Shown: positions 35,610 to 49,024, numbered from the stretch's first letter. The stretch: 64,000 nt of DNA from Chrysaora quinquecirrha (GCA_014526335.1 JACTAT010000060.1:4130404-4194403), one strand, 5' to 3'. Numbers and translations: made by a program. Notes: generated by a model from the letters alone, not told the origin.

Positions 35610-38600
35610 TCAGTCACGTTTTATTTTGACGAACTTCTTTCCATTCCATTCTGATTTCTTTGATTTTTCATAGAAAGTATACGTGCCCGTATACAACCAC
35701 TTGCTTGCTGGAAATTCATACACTTGATCGGTCCAAAGATCTTTAACCTTTACCTTTGAAAGATGCCAACCAGGATGACTTCCACTTTCCTTTGTTCGGA
35801 TTATTACTTTTTTCAGGTCGCCTGTAAATTGGATTCAAGAAGTGTTTCGTTATTTATCACGGTGCTCATGTACATAGAGTCTAGAGACACGTCCTGTTTC
35901 CTATGCTGTGGAGAAGGAGATGCATAAACAAGAACTGTTGCTCTGTTTGATGATTGGGATTGCATAGCATTCCCAGTCATGAGACATGATTGGGATTGCA
36001 TACCGTTAGGATGAGGTTTTTGTATTTACTTATATACTCTTTTTAAAAGCCTCCTTCGAATAAACTCCCCTCTATAATTCAACATATTTCATTATGGTCT
36101 TTAGCGGTTATTCAACTGAATTTGGTAAGCAGACTTTCTGTTCTTGATATGCATAGCATAGTGTATGATCACATAACTTCCTACGTTTTTTACACACTTA
36201 CAGTACATCAGTCAAGTTAATTCAAGTAGCTAACGACTTCAAGTCAAAGGTACCTATTAGCCATGTTTGAAGAATCAGATCATGCCTGGCACTTAATAAA
36301 ATAAAAGAATCCCCACTTTGTTCCCACTTGTTACATCTGATTCAAACTGATTCAGGCTTTGTTCCTGCTTTTCTCTGTAATTCCGACTGATCTCAAGTTT
36401 GCTTCTGCTTGTTCCCATTTGTTTTCACTAGTTTAGTACTTATTCTAAATTGTACCCCTCTGGTTACCAGTTATTACTTCTTTGTTCCCCCTTGCCCCTC
36501 TTACCCCCACTTATTCCTACTATTTCCCTCTTGTATGATCTGATGATGAAGAAGAAACAGCCAAACGACTATTTTCACTAACATGTTGTAAGCCGTCCAC
36601 GCAAAACCAAAATCTAACCGAAAAATACATTAAATGAAAAGGAACTCAGAACAACTTACCTAATCTCTTCCTTGTTTTTGGTTTGATTGTGAATACGTCC
36701 TTTCCTCCAACCTGAAAATTGTCTTTCTCGTTGTCCAACTCGTACTCGCTTGTCATTGTGTTACTGTCGTCAACTAGCCTTATGTAGACGTAAGAATCTG
36801 ATCCAGCCCAGTCCCAGTTGCTCGTTTCTGTTATTACCTTGTATTGACGCTCTGGAAGAAATCAAATATCTGAAATTTCATCAAACCCGCATATGTATAA
36901 GTGGAAACACAGTAAAACAATCAAGCAACAGAAATGAAAATCCTCATTAAAGCCGCTGTCAAGGAGGTTACGTCGCGCCTGTATAAGAAGACCAATACAA
37001 GAAAGCCTTTCTCAACTTCAATCAAAAACAAAAGCCGACTTCGAACCCACAAATAAAGTTAGGAAAGCCATTAATACTGCCATGTGCCATCCAAACTGAA
37101 CTTCAGATTCACATTTTCATTGATACTGCTACTAGATTGTATTTCCTATCGTCGCACATCTGTGTTCTACTTGCTCCCTAATTGCACAAGCCCATTCACC
37201 TGGATTCCCTCGCCTGAATTGTTTCTGCTGTCCTTATCTTTCTCTCAAATCGTCACTCCACTTAAATTTATTCTCCTCACCTTTGTTACTGCTTTATTAA
37301 CCGGCTCTGATCATTTCTTGGGGTAACATGAAAGCTGGTCCATTTTTAAAACTAAACTTTTGCTGTGTATCTATGAATGAAAATCTTAAACAGTTTGAAA
37401 AATTATGACTATTGCTGCGACAGGTTGAAGCGATGGCGTTCTCTTCTTTTGAACTATTTTTGTGAATGTGATCAAAGGGCTCAAAACCGATCTAAGAAGT
37501 AAAATATTTTTCATGTAGGCGCGCTTTTCACTTTGATGTAATTCAGAAACCAAGTATTGAATTTATCTCGAGGAAAAAGTTGTTGTATGATTCAACTACA
37601 CTCTTTTTTACAACAGAAAGTAAATTTCTATCTGTCCTTAATATTTTTGCCTAAGTTCAGGCCAAGATGTTAGTATGTTAGGATACAAATGTTTTAATGA
37701 ATGGAGGAGTACCGGATTTGTGTAGAAACCTTTAACTTGTTTGCTTATTTCTTTTCTGGCTTCCTTTTTCATTCGAATTTTATGGTTTTAGGTCCACGCT
37801 GAACCTAATTTCTTACGCTTTTTGAAAAGCTAGCCTCAGTTTGTGTTTAGAGTGTTCTTAGATTTTTGCCCAAATCCCGGCTTCAGTTCTTATATTTTGT
37901 TCCTTAAAAAGAATATTGTGTTAATTTCCAAAAACAATAAAGGTCCGTTTTTCACATTAAAGCGACTCGGAATTAAAAATGAATTTATGTCTAGGTAAGA
38001 AAGCCTCGAACAATGCAAAAAGTTGAAAATCATACCTGGGTTGACACATTCGTACCCTTCTGGTCTTGTCCTGTCATCTCTACATACTTGATCTATTTGG
38101 CAGTCGTCATTCAAGCCACACTTTTTTACTTTCACATCCATGGGTTTGCATGATTTAACATTCAGCTCACTCTTGTTGTCTTCGCAATATCTCAGATATC
38201 TTGGTAAAAACCATTGCAGAACAGCTGTATAATCAAAATTGAAGGGCTGATCGTCTTCATCCTTCAAGTTCTCCATGAAGGTCTTCCGGAACAGATTAAC
38301 AATAGGATCCAAGGTCATCTTGATCGGCATTGGCTATAGTATCTGTTGCTGTGCCCAAGCTTCAGGATCTTTATTTAACGCAGACCCGTATGAAAAGTAT
38401 TCGAATCTATTGTACTCATTGTATAGTTGAGAACTTTGCTGTTTTATCTTGTTTTCGCACATTTCAGATCTTGATTTGATAAGACCAAAGAAAAGACTTT
38501 TGCTTTCTCTGCTGCATTTGCTCGCTTGCTCATCTGATGACGTCATTCTTTCTGTTTTTTCTAGTCTTTCTGTCACTGCCATACGTGCCCCCATTATTCC

Positions 38601-39290
38601 GCTCCTTAAATAGTGAGTGCCAAACTGGTCTATGAACGTGCGGAAGGCTCTGTTCTTTTCTCCATCCGACAGCTGAGTTGTCTCTTGGAGGGTCTTTAGA
38701 GCTCTAAGAAAGTTTTTTCTGAAAAGTGGCGGATATGATCGTGATATTGTGAATGAATAAGAAGTGCACACTCCATAGATCATCAAGAGTCTTCCATGTT
38801 TTCGAGAAAAGAATTGCTCGTCTTTCTGGTACTTTTCATTTCCTGAAAAAGCTGCTGATGCCAAAGGAGGAACGGTGGTTGAGATTCCAAGTTCGGCTCC
38901 CTTAACAGGAACGCTGACTGAAACATTATATTCCAAATTAGTTGCCATTTCACTGCCTTGAGACATACTCTGGGTAAGGAAATCTCGGTATTGTTGAACA
39001 GAAGTCATAATTCGTTGCTGCTTCTGAACTTTGCATGTCTGAATTGGCCCCACTGTTAGAACATACCTGTCTCCGTCCTTTATTGTGGGCTGAAATATTC
39101 CCTCTCTTTCGTAACGTCCAGGGTCCATGGTGGCTTCAGAAGAATACGGGCTGCCTTTCAAAATGTTATAACCAATCATGGCCAAATTTATATTTGGCTG
39201 TGGCTCAAAATTTGGACTGCAATCTGCACTACTGCAAGCAGCGTCTGCAAGGCATGCACCTAACAGTGCTGAAATAACCAAAAGCAACAT
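35610..39290 (-). CDS. MACPF-PLAT protein, copy C, three exons, with a premature TAG
   Basis: Third perforin-like paralogue, facing copy B tail to tail. Exons 39290-38036, 36851-36660 and 35821-35610 join in phase 1 with GT/AG sites; 553 codons counting the stop. Signal peptide (LLLVISALLGACLADA), MACPF domain with FGTHY from F223, a VSVSVPVKGAELG strand region like A and B, then a Cys-rich stretch (CGLNDDCQIDQVC). The last two exons give PLAT: YKVITETSN, AGSDSYVYIRL, FQVGGKDVF, then GDLKKVIIRTK and PGWHLSKVKVKD. Codon 319 (38336-38334) is an in-frame TAG just before the PIKMTLDPIVNLF segment. The frame after it is intact and both introns keep good sites. It could be a young pseudogene, a null allele, a sequence error, or a truncated MACPF-only product. 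Confidence 0.82.
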
Positions 39291-41490
39291 CTTAGAGAAT
39301 ATTGCTTAGAGCAACTGACGAGATTAAAAATTATTCTCGCAATGAATCTCGTTGGCTGCAGGTGATACCCGCTGATGTTTTCAGGGGGTTAGATAAGAGT
39401 TAATTTGACACATGGGTTAATAGAGATAGTAACAAAAAACTGTAAATTTTTGAATTAAAATTTTCAATTCTACCATATAAAGATTTATACAAAGTCTGTA
39501 CCATCTTATATTTACTCTTATTTCAAATTCATAGATCCATTGTTTGTTTGAACCTTTGAACAGCGGAGAGGAGTTGTTGTACTAGCACTGAATTTCTAGG
39601 ATTATCTCAGCTAGTATACTGCGACATTTTAGGGAAAATGCCAATATTTAGAAATCAGTGGCTTTCTGATTTGCTGGTATGAAAGGTTAATACACAAAGA
39701 TATGTTCTAGATGAAAATTTCCAATTTTTTGGTAATGCGATTTTTCCTCGGTTATCTGATTTAAACAATTAGTGTATTCTAATTGCTTTGTAGTTACCCC
39801 CGGGAAAGCAGAAACGAGAAATCATTGTTCATCGGTAAGGTAATCATTGCCCACGATTGCCCTTTACGTGACTTTGTGTCATTTGTTTCCTCTCTCAGAT
39901 TTATAATTTGACAAAGATCAGCGATTGTGCTGAAAACATTTGGTGTCCAACACAACTCCGTTGCGTTTGATGTCAAACAGTGTCAAATGAACTGATCCCT
40001 GTTAAGTTATTGCGATTACGAAGTCATACAACTAGAGAAGGTGATTTAGTAACAAATAAACTACTAAATGCTAAAATATATAGAGCAATTAAAAAGTATG
40101 AAGCGATAAAATGCAGAGCAATAAAAAAATATTCACGTTATATTAGTTCAAAATTTTCGCAAATCTATCGAGCCAGTACATCAACTATTACACTGTCAAA
40201 CGAATAGTCCTAAAGTTTTAGGGAAAACTCCCTTAAATCACAATGCTCCCTATTCAAGCACTAAATTGTCCATTACTTGTCACTAATGTTTAGGTTATTA
40301 CTAAATTAGTATCAAATCTAAATATCTCACCCATAAATCGTCCCTTATTCAAAATTACTCTTGTCCCTGCATTGTCTAAAAACTATCCCGAATATTTCTG
40401 ACCCTAACGGAGTTTTACAATCTCTTGATAAATTTGTCTGTGATATGTCCCTAATATTCAAACTTTGTAATATGAAATAAATAGAAGTGGGCAAAATTAC
40501 AACTTCAAACGGTCAACTTCTGAGTAAATAATCTGTATCTTTAAGGAGAAAAGAGTAAGTTCCTTCGGAAGAAAGTTTCATTAAAGCTCTATTTAGAGCA
40601 TATCTAAAAATCGTTGATATTTATATGAACACCTCAAACCGCAACAGCCATGACATTTTCCCAACAAAAATTGGAAATTAGTGGATACTCTTTGCCCCGG
40701 TAGCCGATTTTGATAAACCTATAAAATGAAATTATTTCAAAAATTTGCAGATGGACCGCCTGAAGACTTAGACCTATGTCTCTTTTTAGATTTACTTCAT
40801 ATTTAAATAGAGGCTCAGGACCTGAATGCAAAGAAGAAAACTGGATGTCATAGTTACAATATTTCTTAACTACTGCGATGTTGAATGGCGTAAATGATAA
40901 AAAGGATGAATGAAGAGAGAACAGATTGCTGGTGGTCGGTTAGCTAGACTTAGATCAAATTTGTTTAGCATTTTGTAGTCAATGTAATTATTTAGAATTT
41001 CAAATACGATTTATTATAAGGAACATTATTCCTTACTTAAAGTTCTAGCTGTTGTTTATAATTTTCCGTTAGGATAAAGCTCTGAGATTCCTATGCCAGA
41101 TCCTTAATATTTTACAACCTGCGTCCGCGAATCTCATCATGTACAAGCTATTTATTGTTTACCGCGAGGCATTGTATCCACAAGCATAAAGCACAAAGAT
41201 TAACTCAGAAAATTTATACAATTTGTCCACCAGAAATACTTTTTTAACATTCCTATATTATGTAAAACAACGAACTCGTTAAAATTACGAACGTGTAGGG
41301 TCCCAGTAAAATTCGGTCTGAGAATCAGAAACAGCGAAAGATCATCAGCTTTACCCAAAATCCTAATAGTTTAGGATAGTTAGATAGAAAAAGTTATTGC
41401 GTAAAATTCAACGAAATTTTTTGTTGTTCATAAAATAATTATCGTTATTTAAAAATCCTACAACTATTGACTAAGCTTTCTGTAAAAAGT
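39291..41490. other. Intergenic, with a GGGACA-type repeat relic
   Basis: Upstream of copy C. Around 40210-40410, TTTAGGGA / TCCCTAAA / TGTCCCT phrases recur, like those at 63785-63990 in the opposite sense, suggesting a dispersed family. No gene supported. Confidence 0.4.
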
Positions 41491-41494
41491 GTTA

Positions 41495-41910
41495 GGCCTT
41501 GGCCAAATAAACTGAACATTTCACTGAACTTCTTCCAAAAGTTCAGTGAAAAATCCAGTTCATTTGGCAACCTTGTTCAGTTATTGAACATTGTTCGATG
41601 TATTTTTTTGATCGAATTAAAAATTGACTGGTGAACAAAATTTGTTCAGTTGTATGTTCGGTTCATTTGGCCACTCATCTAAATAAACTCTGAACATTCA
41701 TCCGAACATCCAATGACTGATGGCAACTTCTAGCTAAATCTTTTCAATAAAAAATCTCGAATTTTGCGCCAAAAAAACTACATGAAAAACTGAAAAAGTT
41801 CAGCAATTGTTCAGTAAAATGTTTAGTTCAATAGACCACTCGGCACTGAACCCAGCGTGAAATTTTCAGTGGCATGTTCAACCAAATGTTCAGTTCATTT
41901 GCCCAGGGCC
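41495..41910. mobile_element. Inverted-repeat element with TTA target duplication (PIF/Harbinger-like MITE)
   Basis: The left end GGCCTTGGCCAAATAAACTG and the right end finishing CATTTGCCCAGGGCC are inverted copies that continue for about 30 bp, including GAACATTT. TTA flanks each end (41492-41494 and 41911-41913). The interior repeats GTTCAGT and CATTTGGC phrases in both orientations. No coding capacity in 416 bp. Confidence 0.75.
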
Positions 41911-43703
41911 TTACAACCCTACTGTAATAAGGGTTTTCCAGTTCTTCGAAGGCAGAGCAAAGGCACACAAACACAGACACAAGCTTGAGAGCAATCTTGA
42001 AATTATCTTTTTCTATTCCATATTTAACAATTCCAGGCTAAACGACATTTTAACAAGAAGGGCTTCTCTGAGCCAGATAAGAACAAACGAAGTACATTAC
42101 AGCCTCTCACAAGCACTGTAGGTCTTCTTTAAAATATAAACTAGTGGTACAGTATAGTATCTCACAAGCATTGCCTGCCCATAATATAATACTGAGACTA
42201 GGGCTCGGGAGCTCTCACAAGCCTCCCGGCCTAACGGTTATCTACCCTATAGTAGAGCCTTACCATACTTTCCTTTGCTTTCCTATCTCCTTCCTATGAA
42301 GCTAAGTTAGATACTTCTATATATACGAAATATTAAGAAATAAACAGGAAACATTACAAATTCGTGAGTGTAAAGAAGTTAAAGAAATACCGAAGCACCA
42401 ATACAAAGATTTCCTGCATATGTGGTATTAACGACGTCTAAAACAAAAGCTGGTAAAACGTGAAACAAATAAGTACTATGTGACGAACAGAGATTAGTGC
42501 TAAGTTACGTTATGTTACGTCCATAAGAAAATACTTGGAAATGAATGAAACGAAGAAAACTTAAAAGCCTAAAAACTAGCAGTATCACACTACTGCCAGA
42601 GCAAAACAAAGATCATTAAGGCCCCGTTTACACGAGGCCGGATCACTTTGAATCCGAAACAAAATTGTATACGCATCCCGTTTACACGAAACCAAGCAAT
42701 CCGGGTCAAAATCAATGCGGATAGCCAGATCAGTTTTGATCCTAACGTTAACGTTAACTTTGGCCTTGTGACATTTTTTGTAACCCTTGCTTTTATAAGC
42801 TTCATATTAGGGCATTCTGAATGTTAAAGATATACGTTTCGTATGAATTCCAAACTTTTACAAAGTTGTATTGATTGTATCGGTCTGCAAAAAATAACGA
42901 CGAGGAGACACACGGAGCTAAAATAGAGCTTTTGAGGATACGAAATAGACTGAGCCCTTCCCCAGTTTTCTTTATGTAAAGGTTCGTTAAAAAGCATGCT
43001 TTTGTATATTTTTGGGATTATATAAAAATTCTTATTCAGTATCCTACAGTTTTTTTAATTTGGTCAATCCCGATGTGGCGAAAGGAGCGAACTAGAAAAT
43101 TTCCCGTATAAAAATGTTCTTCGTGTCGTTAGGAGAAAGACAAACCTAGAGAATTGGCAAATAATGGTTTTTTAACGGAACCAGACGGAATAAATTGAGA
43201 AAAGACTGTTGTGGTCAAAGCAATAGAAAAGTGAAGCAAAAAGTAAAAAGTTATACATAGTCTGCTACGTTTTCATATATGAATATATCTATAGATAATT
43301 ATTATTGGCTATAGATTAGTGACAAAAATAAAAAAGGTTTGGTTGATTTTGACCAAACCTGATCCCAATCAACAATGTTTGGCATGTTGTACAGAAACAT
43401 TTTCCGCTTGACTTAACATAACGCTGAATCCACAAATTTGGACTGGCTATTATCTCATCATGTATACACCCTATTTCTTGTTTAGCACGCAAAGCGTTGT
43501 GTCCACAAGCATTGAGCACAAATATCAACTCTGAATTTACAATTGATGCACCAGTTTTTTTTCGGTTGACTGCCAACCATCAGTCTCTTCAACGTTACAT
43601 GATTCAAAGAAGAAAGTAATGTCATTACTACTTCTGTTATCATAAGAAAATCTAAATCTATCAAAGATGTCCCTAAAATGTTCAATCCGACTAAGATTCT
43701 TGT
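41911..43703. other. Intergenic, with a partial Harbinger-type end
   Basis: At 42619-42640, GGCCCCGTTTACACGAGGCC resembles the 5180 element end, and CCCGTTTACACGAAACC recurs at 42679. No matching inverted end is visible before the assembly gap. No gene is recognised. Confidence 0.4.
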
Positions 43704-44203
43704 NNNNNNNNNNNNNNNNNNNNNNNNNNNNNNNNNNNNNNNNNNNNNNNNNNNNNNNNNNNNNNNNNNNNNNNNNNNNNNNNNNNNNNNNNNNNNNNNN
43801 NNNNNNNNNNNNNNNNNNNNNNNNNNNNNNNNNNNNNNNNNNNNNNNNNNNNNNNNNNNNNNNNNNNNNNNNNNNNNNNNNNNNNNNNNNNNNNNNNNNN
43901 NNNNNNNNNNNNNNNNNNNNNNNNNNNNNNNNNNNNNNNNNNNNNNNNNNNNNNNNNNNNNNNNNNNNNNNNNNNNNNNNNNNNNNNNNNNNNNNNNNNN
44001 NNNNNNNNNNNNNNNNNNNNNNNNNNNNNNNNNNNNNNNNNNNNNNNNNNNNNNNNNNNNNNNNNNNNNNNNNNNNNNNNNNNNNNNNNNNNNNNNNNNN
44101 NNNNNNNNNNNNNNNNNNNNNNNNNNNNNNNNNNNNNNNNNNNNNNNNNNNNNNNNNNNNNNNNNNNNNNNNNNNNNNNNNNNNNNNNNNNNNNNNNNNN
44201 NNN
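43704..44203. other. Assembly gap, 500 N
   Basis: A run of unknown bases of round length. It interrupts the 5' part of the PUB-domain gene. All open frames crossing it are meaningless. Confidence 1.
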
Positions 44204-44204
44204 T

Positions 44205-47200
44205 GCTGCCTTCTTTTTGTCACAAATTCTTCCCAGTCTTAGCAAACACTCCTTAAATACTTTGAAAAATATGGTAAGTGTTTTATATTTGATTTTGAAA
44301 AAATCCAGTGGTTTACTGCCAATATTATCTAGCTACTTTGAATACACGTATTTTTTTTATAAGAAACCCTTTTTAAGAAACCCAGAATCTCGAATGACCA
44401 AAAATTTAAGAAACTCAATTACTGGAAATGTTTTACGTAGGAAACTTTTCACCACTGACAGCGAAAAATGTTCTTTTAATTCCCGTGTTTCGTCTACAAT
44501 AACGCATTTCTGTGACAAGCAGACAAAACAGGAAACCCCATATGCATTCAAATACGATCGATAAATCGATTTGGAACATCATTCGGTAGAATAACTATGT
44601 TGCCAATATGGATATTCAAGAAACTCTTAAGAAACTTTCAGTACTCAAAATTTGAAAATTTTAAGAAACTTTCAGTAGTGGGTCAATTTTTTAGTTTCTT
44701 ATAAAAAAAACGTGTATGTTATTTCTTCTGAACTTTTATTGACAAAGAAATCTTGTTTCTGCTATTATCTTGGCATTCGTATATAGATTTTTTTGCCAAG
44801 CACTATCACCTTTAGTGCTCAGGGTCTTGCCAAACAGTCAACAATTGCTTGTCAAATATTATTAACCATTTTAAACAACGCTTGTCGAACATCTTTACTT
44901 GTGACCACATCAAAACAAACAAGCAATCGTCACCACGGATTGAGTTTTAAAAGCAGAAATTTACAGATCGATCCATTATGTGACATCACGAACGAAATTT
45001 TGGTTCATTTGACCTACCTATTTTTGGACGGCTCCAAAACCCTCATTTAATTGCCAAAAACGATAAACACGTTGAATGGATTTGGTTTCCCCAAGAAAAA
45101 GCTATTTGCCACAAGTTGGGAATTTTATGGTATTCTAATTTTTCTTATTCTTATTTTATTTTTACAGATAAATACAGCACAGAACAATCCAGAACCAGGA
45201 CTTTGCCTAAGCGACTCTAATATTCAATTCTTCTGGGCTGCAGCTGAAAAGAAGCGATTTCTTCAGCATGTTGGGTTCCATGAGATTGGTGGTTGTATTT
45301 ATCTCAATGCTGGAAATCCTTATGAACAGCTTCAAAATTCAACGATGAAACTTGTCATTTCACTGTCGGCTTTGCATAAGAAGGAAAAGCACAGAGAAGC
45401 AAATGATCACTTGAAACTACAGAAATCCTACCATGAAAAGGTTGGCTTTGTTGTTGTATAGATACTAACCTAAAGATATCAGAACTAATTCAAGTTTGTA
45501 AGGTTGTCATTCAAAGGTGGTTTCACCAAAAGGTGATGTTGTCATTCGCAAGGCAACATTCAAAAGAGTTTAGAAATCTTTGCATATGTGCCATTCTAAG
45601 ATATCAAAGAATAATTTCCTAATGAAGAGCACTTTCGTTCTTTTTTGTTTTAGATTGTTTCATTTCAACCTTGGTTTGCCATTAGGCCAACAGAAGAACA
45701 AAACAATGCAAAGCAATTGCTTGCAAAAGAGTGAGTTACTGTTACTGCCATCCTTGTATCTTAAGAGACCTTTTCAGAAAGGTCTGGTTCGTCGTGACAA
45801 TTCTCTGGAAGATTGCGGACATCTTGAGTAAGGGAGTCGATTGCGGACATCTTGAGTAAGCGAGTCAACGACTAAGATTACGATCGCTTTAAGAGAGGAG
45901 GTAGTGCAGCAAACTTTTCTTCAAATTCACGAATAATGGAATGGAATAACAAAAGAGGAAAGGAATCTGCGACAATAAATGTTGTAGATATTTGCAGAAA
46001 CTCTGGAAAGAGACGCAAGTAACTCGCAGAGGGAATCTACTTCATTCAATGCCATCTTAAGCAGATAAGCTGAGACTTGAATTCTTTGTTTGATTTTTAC
46101 TCCAATACAATGTGAATTAGATGCAAAATTTGCTGCACTACCTCTCCAGAAGCGGCTGTTATTCAGGTTGCTGCACGTGGAGAGGATTCCCTTACTATAA
46201 ATTTCCGCCATCTTCCAGAAAAGTATCGACCTTGGCCTCTTTGAATATGTCTATTCGCCATATTGAGTAATTTTAGATGGGAAAATGTGTCCATTATAAC
46301 TGTGCAAATGGAGTAATGCTTTATTTGTCAAGATCGAAATGTATTTTCCCTATATAATAGAGCTGGATACTTTTCCGATATATAAGGTATGTGTTACTGC
46401 CTCTTCGTCTCTAGCGTGTTAATGATATTTCTATCATTTTGCGACTTTGGAAATTTTTGAAATTGCGTTGCGCAGACTGCTGCTAAGCTGTGAAGACACG
46501 ACCCAAGACGGTAGATATTCTTTCAAAACTGCTGTTTATATAGTTGTGTGTTTTTTCAGCTTGCACAACAAAGGCAGACAATTTCGTAGATTTGAAAAGC
46601 GAGGACGGCATTTGCACGACGCGACCATAGAATCTTGGGTAAGAGAATAATATTAAATACTTGGTTAAACAAGCTTTGTAGCAGGGGAGAACAACCTTTA
46701 AGAAAGTATTATTATATTAAAAATTTAAGACGGTAACGTGGTTTTAGAGCCGTGAAGTGACTGTCGCTGTGGCTGCTGAATGCTGTTGAGGAGGGCTGAG
46801 AAGAGGAAGGAGAAAAGAAGCCTGCCCCTCTTCTCTTTCCTGTTTTTATCGTTTCTTGTTTTATTCTCCCTAATGACTCTTTCAGGCTCTGGTACACAGA
46901 TTATATGACTGGCGGCTAACCAAACTGTTGAATTTGCGTCGAAGGTGTTTGTGTTACATAGAGTTATCTTTATATGAACTTGAAATTCGTTTTGTATACG
47001 AATTCTTGAAAACACTCGCCATTATTAAATAGTTCACTAGAAGGCAAAACAAGTTCAACTTCAACGTTAAATAAAAGCCTTTACTCGGCCTTCCTTGTTG
47101 AATCTTAATTTTTTGCTTGTTCATACTTCATTCTTATTTGATTAGTCCTTACTTATTCTCAATTGTGCCTCATTTGTAACGTTTCTACGAAGAGAATAAA

Positions 47201-47565
47201 GCAATCTTCATTATGCTTTAAGACTAGAAAAACTGTGGATGTCCTAGTTTTCAAGGGAAATCAACAAATTCAAAATAGTCTCATTTTATTCATTTCAGAA
47301 AACAGCTGAATGCCATACGATACATATTGGTCCAGAACCCGAAGAGCCAGAGCAAGTTGAATATAAATCCAATAACTTATTGAAAGTTAAAGTCAAGCCT
47401 GGTGGAACGCCTTCTAGTTGCAGATTTCCTCTTGTTGAAAAGCCAAAAGTTACGAAATACCAGTGCTACAAGCTTAGAGAAGACATGGAAGATGTATTCA
47501 TCGAACGCAATAGGAAACTTGAGAATAGAAAGCGGTATGAGGTTTGTAAATTGTACACAAGTTGA
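44205..47565 (+). CDS. PUB-like domain protein, at least five exons, 5' end in gap
   Basis: Five exons join without phase conflict: 44205-44273, 45168-45440, 45654-45730, 46560-46638 and 47299-47541 (or reading on to a TGA/TAG-type end at 47565). Together they give about 247 residues. Exons 1-2 resemble a PUB domain, the p97/VCP-binding fold of peptide N-glycanase and UBXN6: LSKHSLNTLKNM, NTAQNNPEP, FLQHVGFHEIGG, YEQLQNSTM. Downstream are a basic segment (FRRFEKRGRHLHDA), an acidic patch (GPEPEEPEQVEY) and a charged helix (VFIERNRKLENRKRYE). I cannot name the family of the C-terminal part. A role in ubiquitin/p97 pathways is inference. Exon 2 has a weak donor (AAG|GTTGGC), and whether the last exon ends at 47565 or splices at 47542 is open. 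The start codon is in or before the gap. Confidence 0.6.
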
Positions 47566-49024
47566 AGTGACTTGATGCTCTTGCCGCGTGCAGGTGATTT
47601 GTATATTGTATGCATTTATTATTCAATGGTATATATATGGCATTTTTGACTGGCAATTTGTAAATAAATCACACTACCAAACGTCTTCATCATGGCAATT
47701 TATGTTTCATTCTTTATTCTGTGTCTATATATCATTTTTTATATCAAATCTTCCTTTAGACGTCCATTCGTCTCGGAGCAAGTATAAGGTTCGAAGCTTT
47801 TCCTTTTAACTCAGAAATTCCCGAAAGTTATTACATTGCAAGTTAAAGATGTCCGGCTTTCGAAGTGTTTGTATAGGGAGAGATTAATGATGAATATTTG
47901 TTGTCCGACGAGAAGAATATTGATCTGATCTAGCTATGGTCATTCACTCTCCCACCATTATTCGTTTTAGAATACTTTATCGAGAGAAAGGGTTATATAC
48001 AAGGCTGGCTGCCATGTGTAACCACTTAAACAGCAGCAAAAACTTGCCACTGGCATTAACTTTACATTTCAACGGAAATTGCCTGTTGATTTTTAGGCCA
48101 TCTCAACTGCTTGGGGTCGGAATGCCCTGTAGCTTCTCCCAGAGGGTATATGACAGTTTTGTCTTTATCTGTTATGAACTGCACCTGAATGGGTTGTGTC
48201 TGGGCACGGATTTCCATGTTTGAGCGCATGCATCTTGATTACCAATTCCTTATTTAAGTATATATATTTGCTCGTTGGTTCTAGGATTAGCTCCTTATTC
48301 GTTTCTAGTAATAACATTAAGTGTTATCACGGACTTCGACAAAGTCCTTCAAAGGGGGTGTTTTAATTATTTTACCTGTATACCCTGTCCCCTATCCCTG
48401 CTTCATATTTAACAATGTTGCGTTACATAGCTTCGTTGAGCGAAAATTGTAAGGTTTCTTCTAGCTACGAGGGTACTTTTTTCTACCGCTCGGTCCTTTC
48501 TTGTTATACTTGGCTTTCCAGACTGTCCTAGTTGTTAGACTGTCGCAATCTCACTATTCATGGTTGAAAATGCCTTTGACTTGCTAGTTATGGTTTTCTT
48601 GAGTTTCAACTAAATATTGGTTTATTCGATTATGTCATGTTTTAGAGGTGCTGTGTTGCGTTCTTTGGCTTTTGGGCCCTCGTCGAACAAGCAAATAGTG
48701 CTGGTCTTAGCAACAAGCGATTCGTGCTTGTGCAATAAAAATAACTGCACTGTACTTAAATGTTGGACAGCAATCTTGTTTAACGTGGCCAGCAAACTTC
48801 TTGAGCAACAATACTTCATCGTTGCCAGTGCCTTATCTTCCTTGGGGATGTTATTTTCCCTGCATTTCTTCAACTTGAGGCTGTTTGCAAATAAATACGT
48901 GCTAAGTAATAAATAACTAAGTGCTTTTTGCAAATAAATAACATTGCAGTTGCTAGGGTGAGTCAAAGGAGACGACATTTTCTAAAGGACAAGTTGTTTA
49001 TCTCATTTATAGGACAACAATACT
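47566..49024. other. Intergenic between convergent genes
   Basis: Presumably holds the 3' ends of the PUB-like gene and of the minus-strand coiled-coil gene. Overlapping open frames at 48617-48978 on both strands have no recognisable domain. No feature supported. Confidence 0.35.

Noticed and set aside
43537..44256. Long open frames across 43.5-44.3 kb
   Set aside because: They run through 500 unknown bases; only the exon after 44204 has real support.
48617..48978. Overlapping open frames of 99 and 118 aa on opposite strands
   Set aside because: Neither has a motif, splice context or compositional signal of coding; likely chance or UTR.
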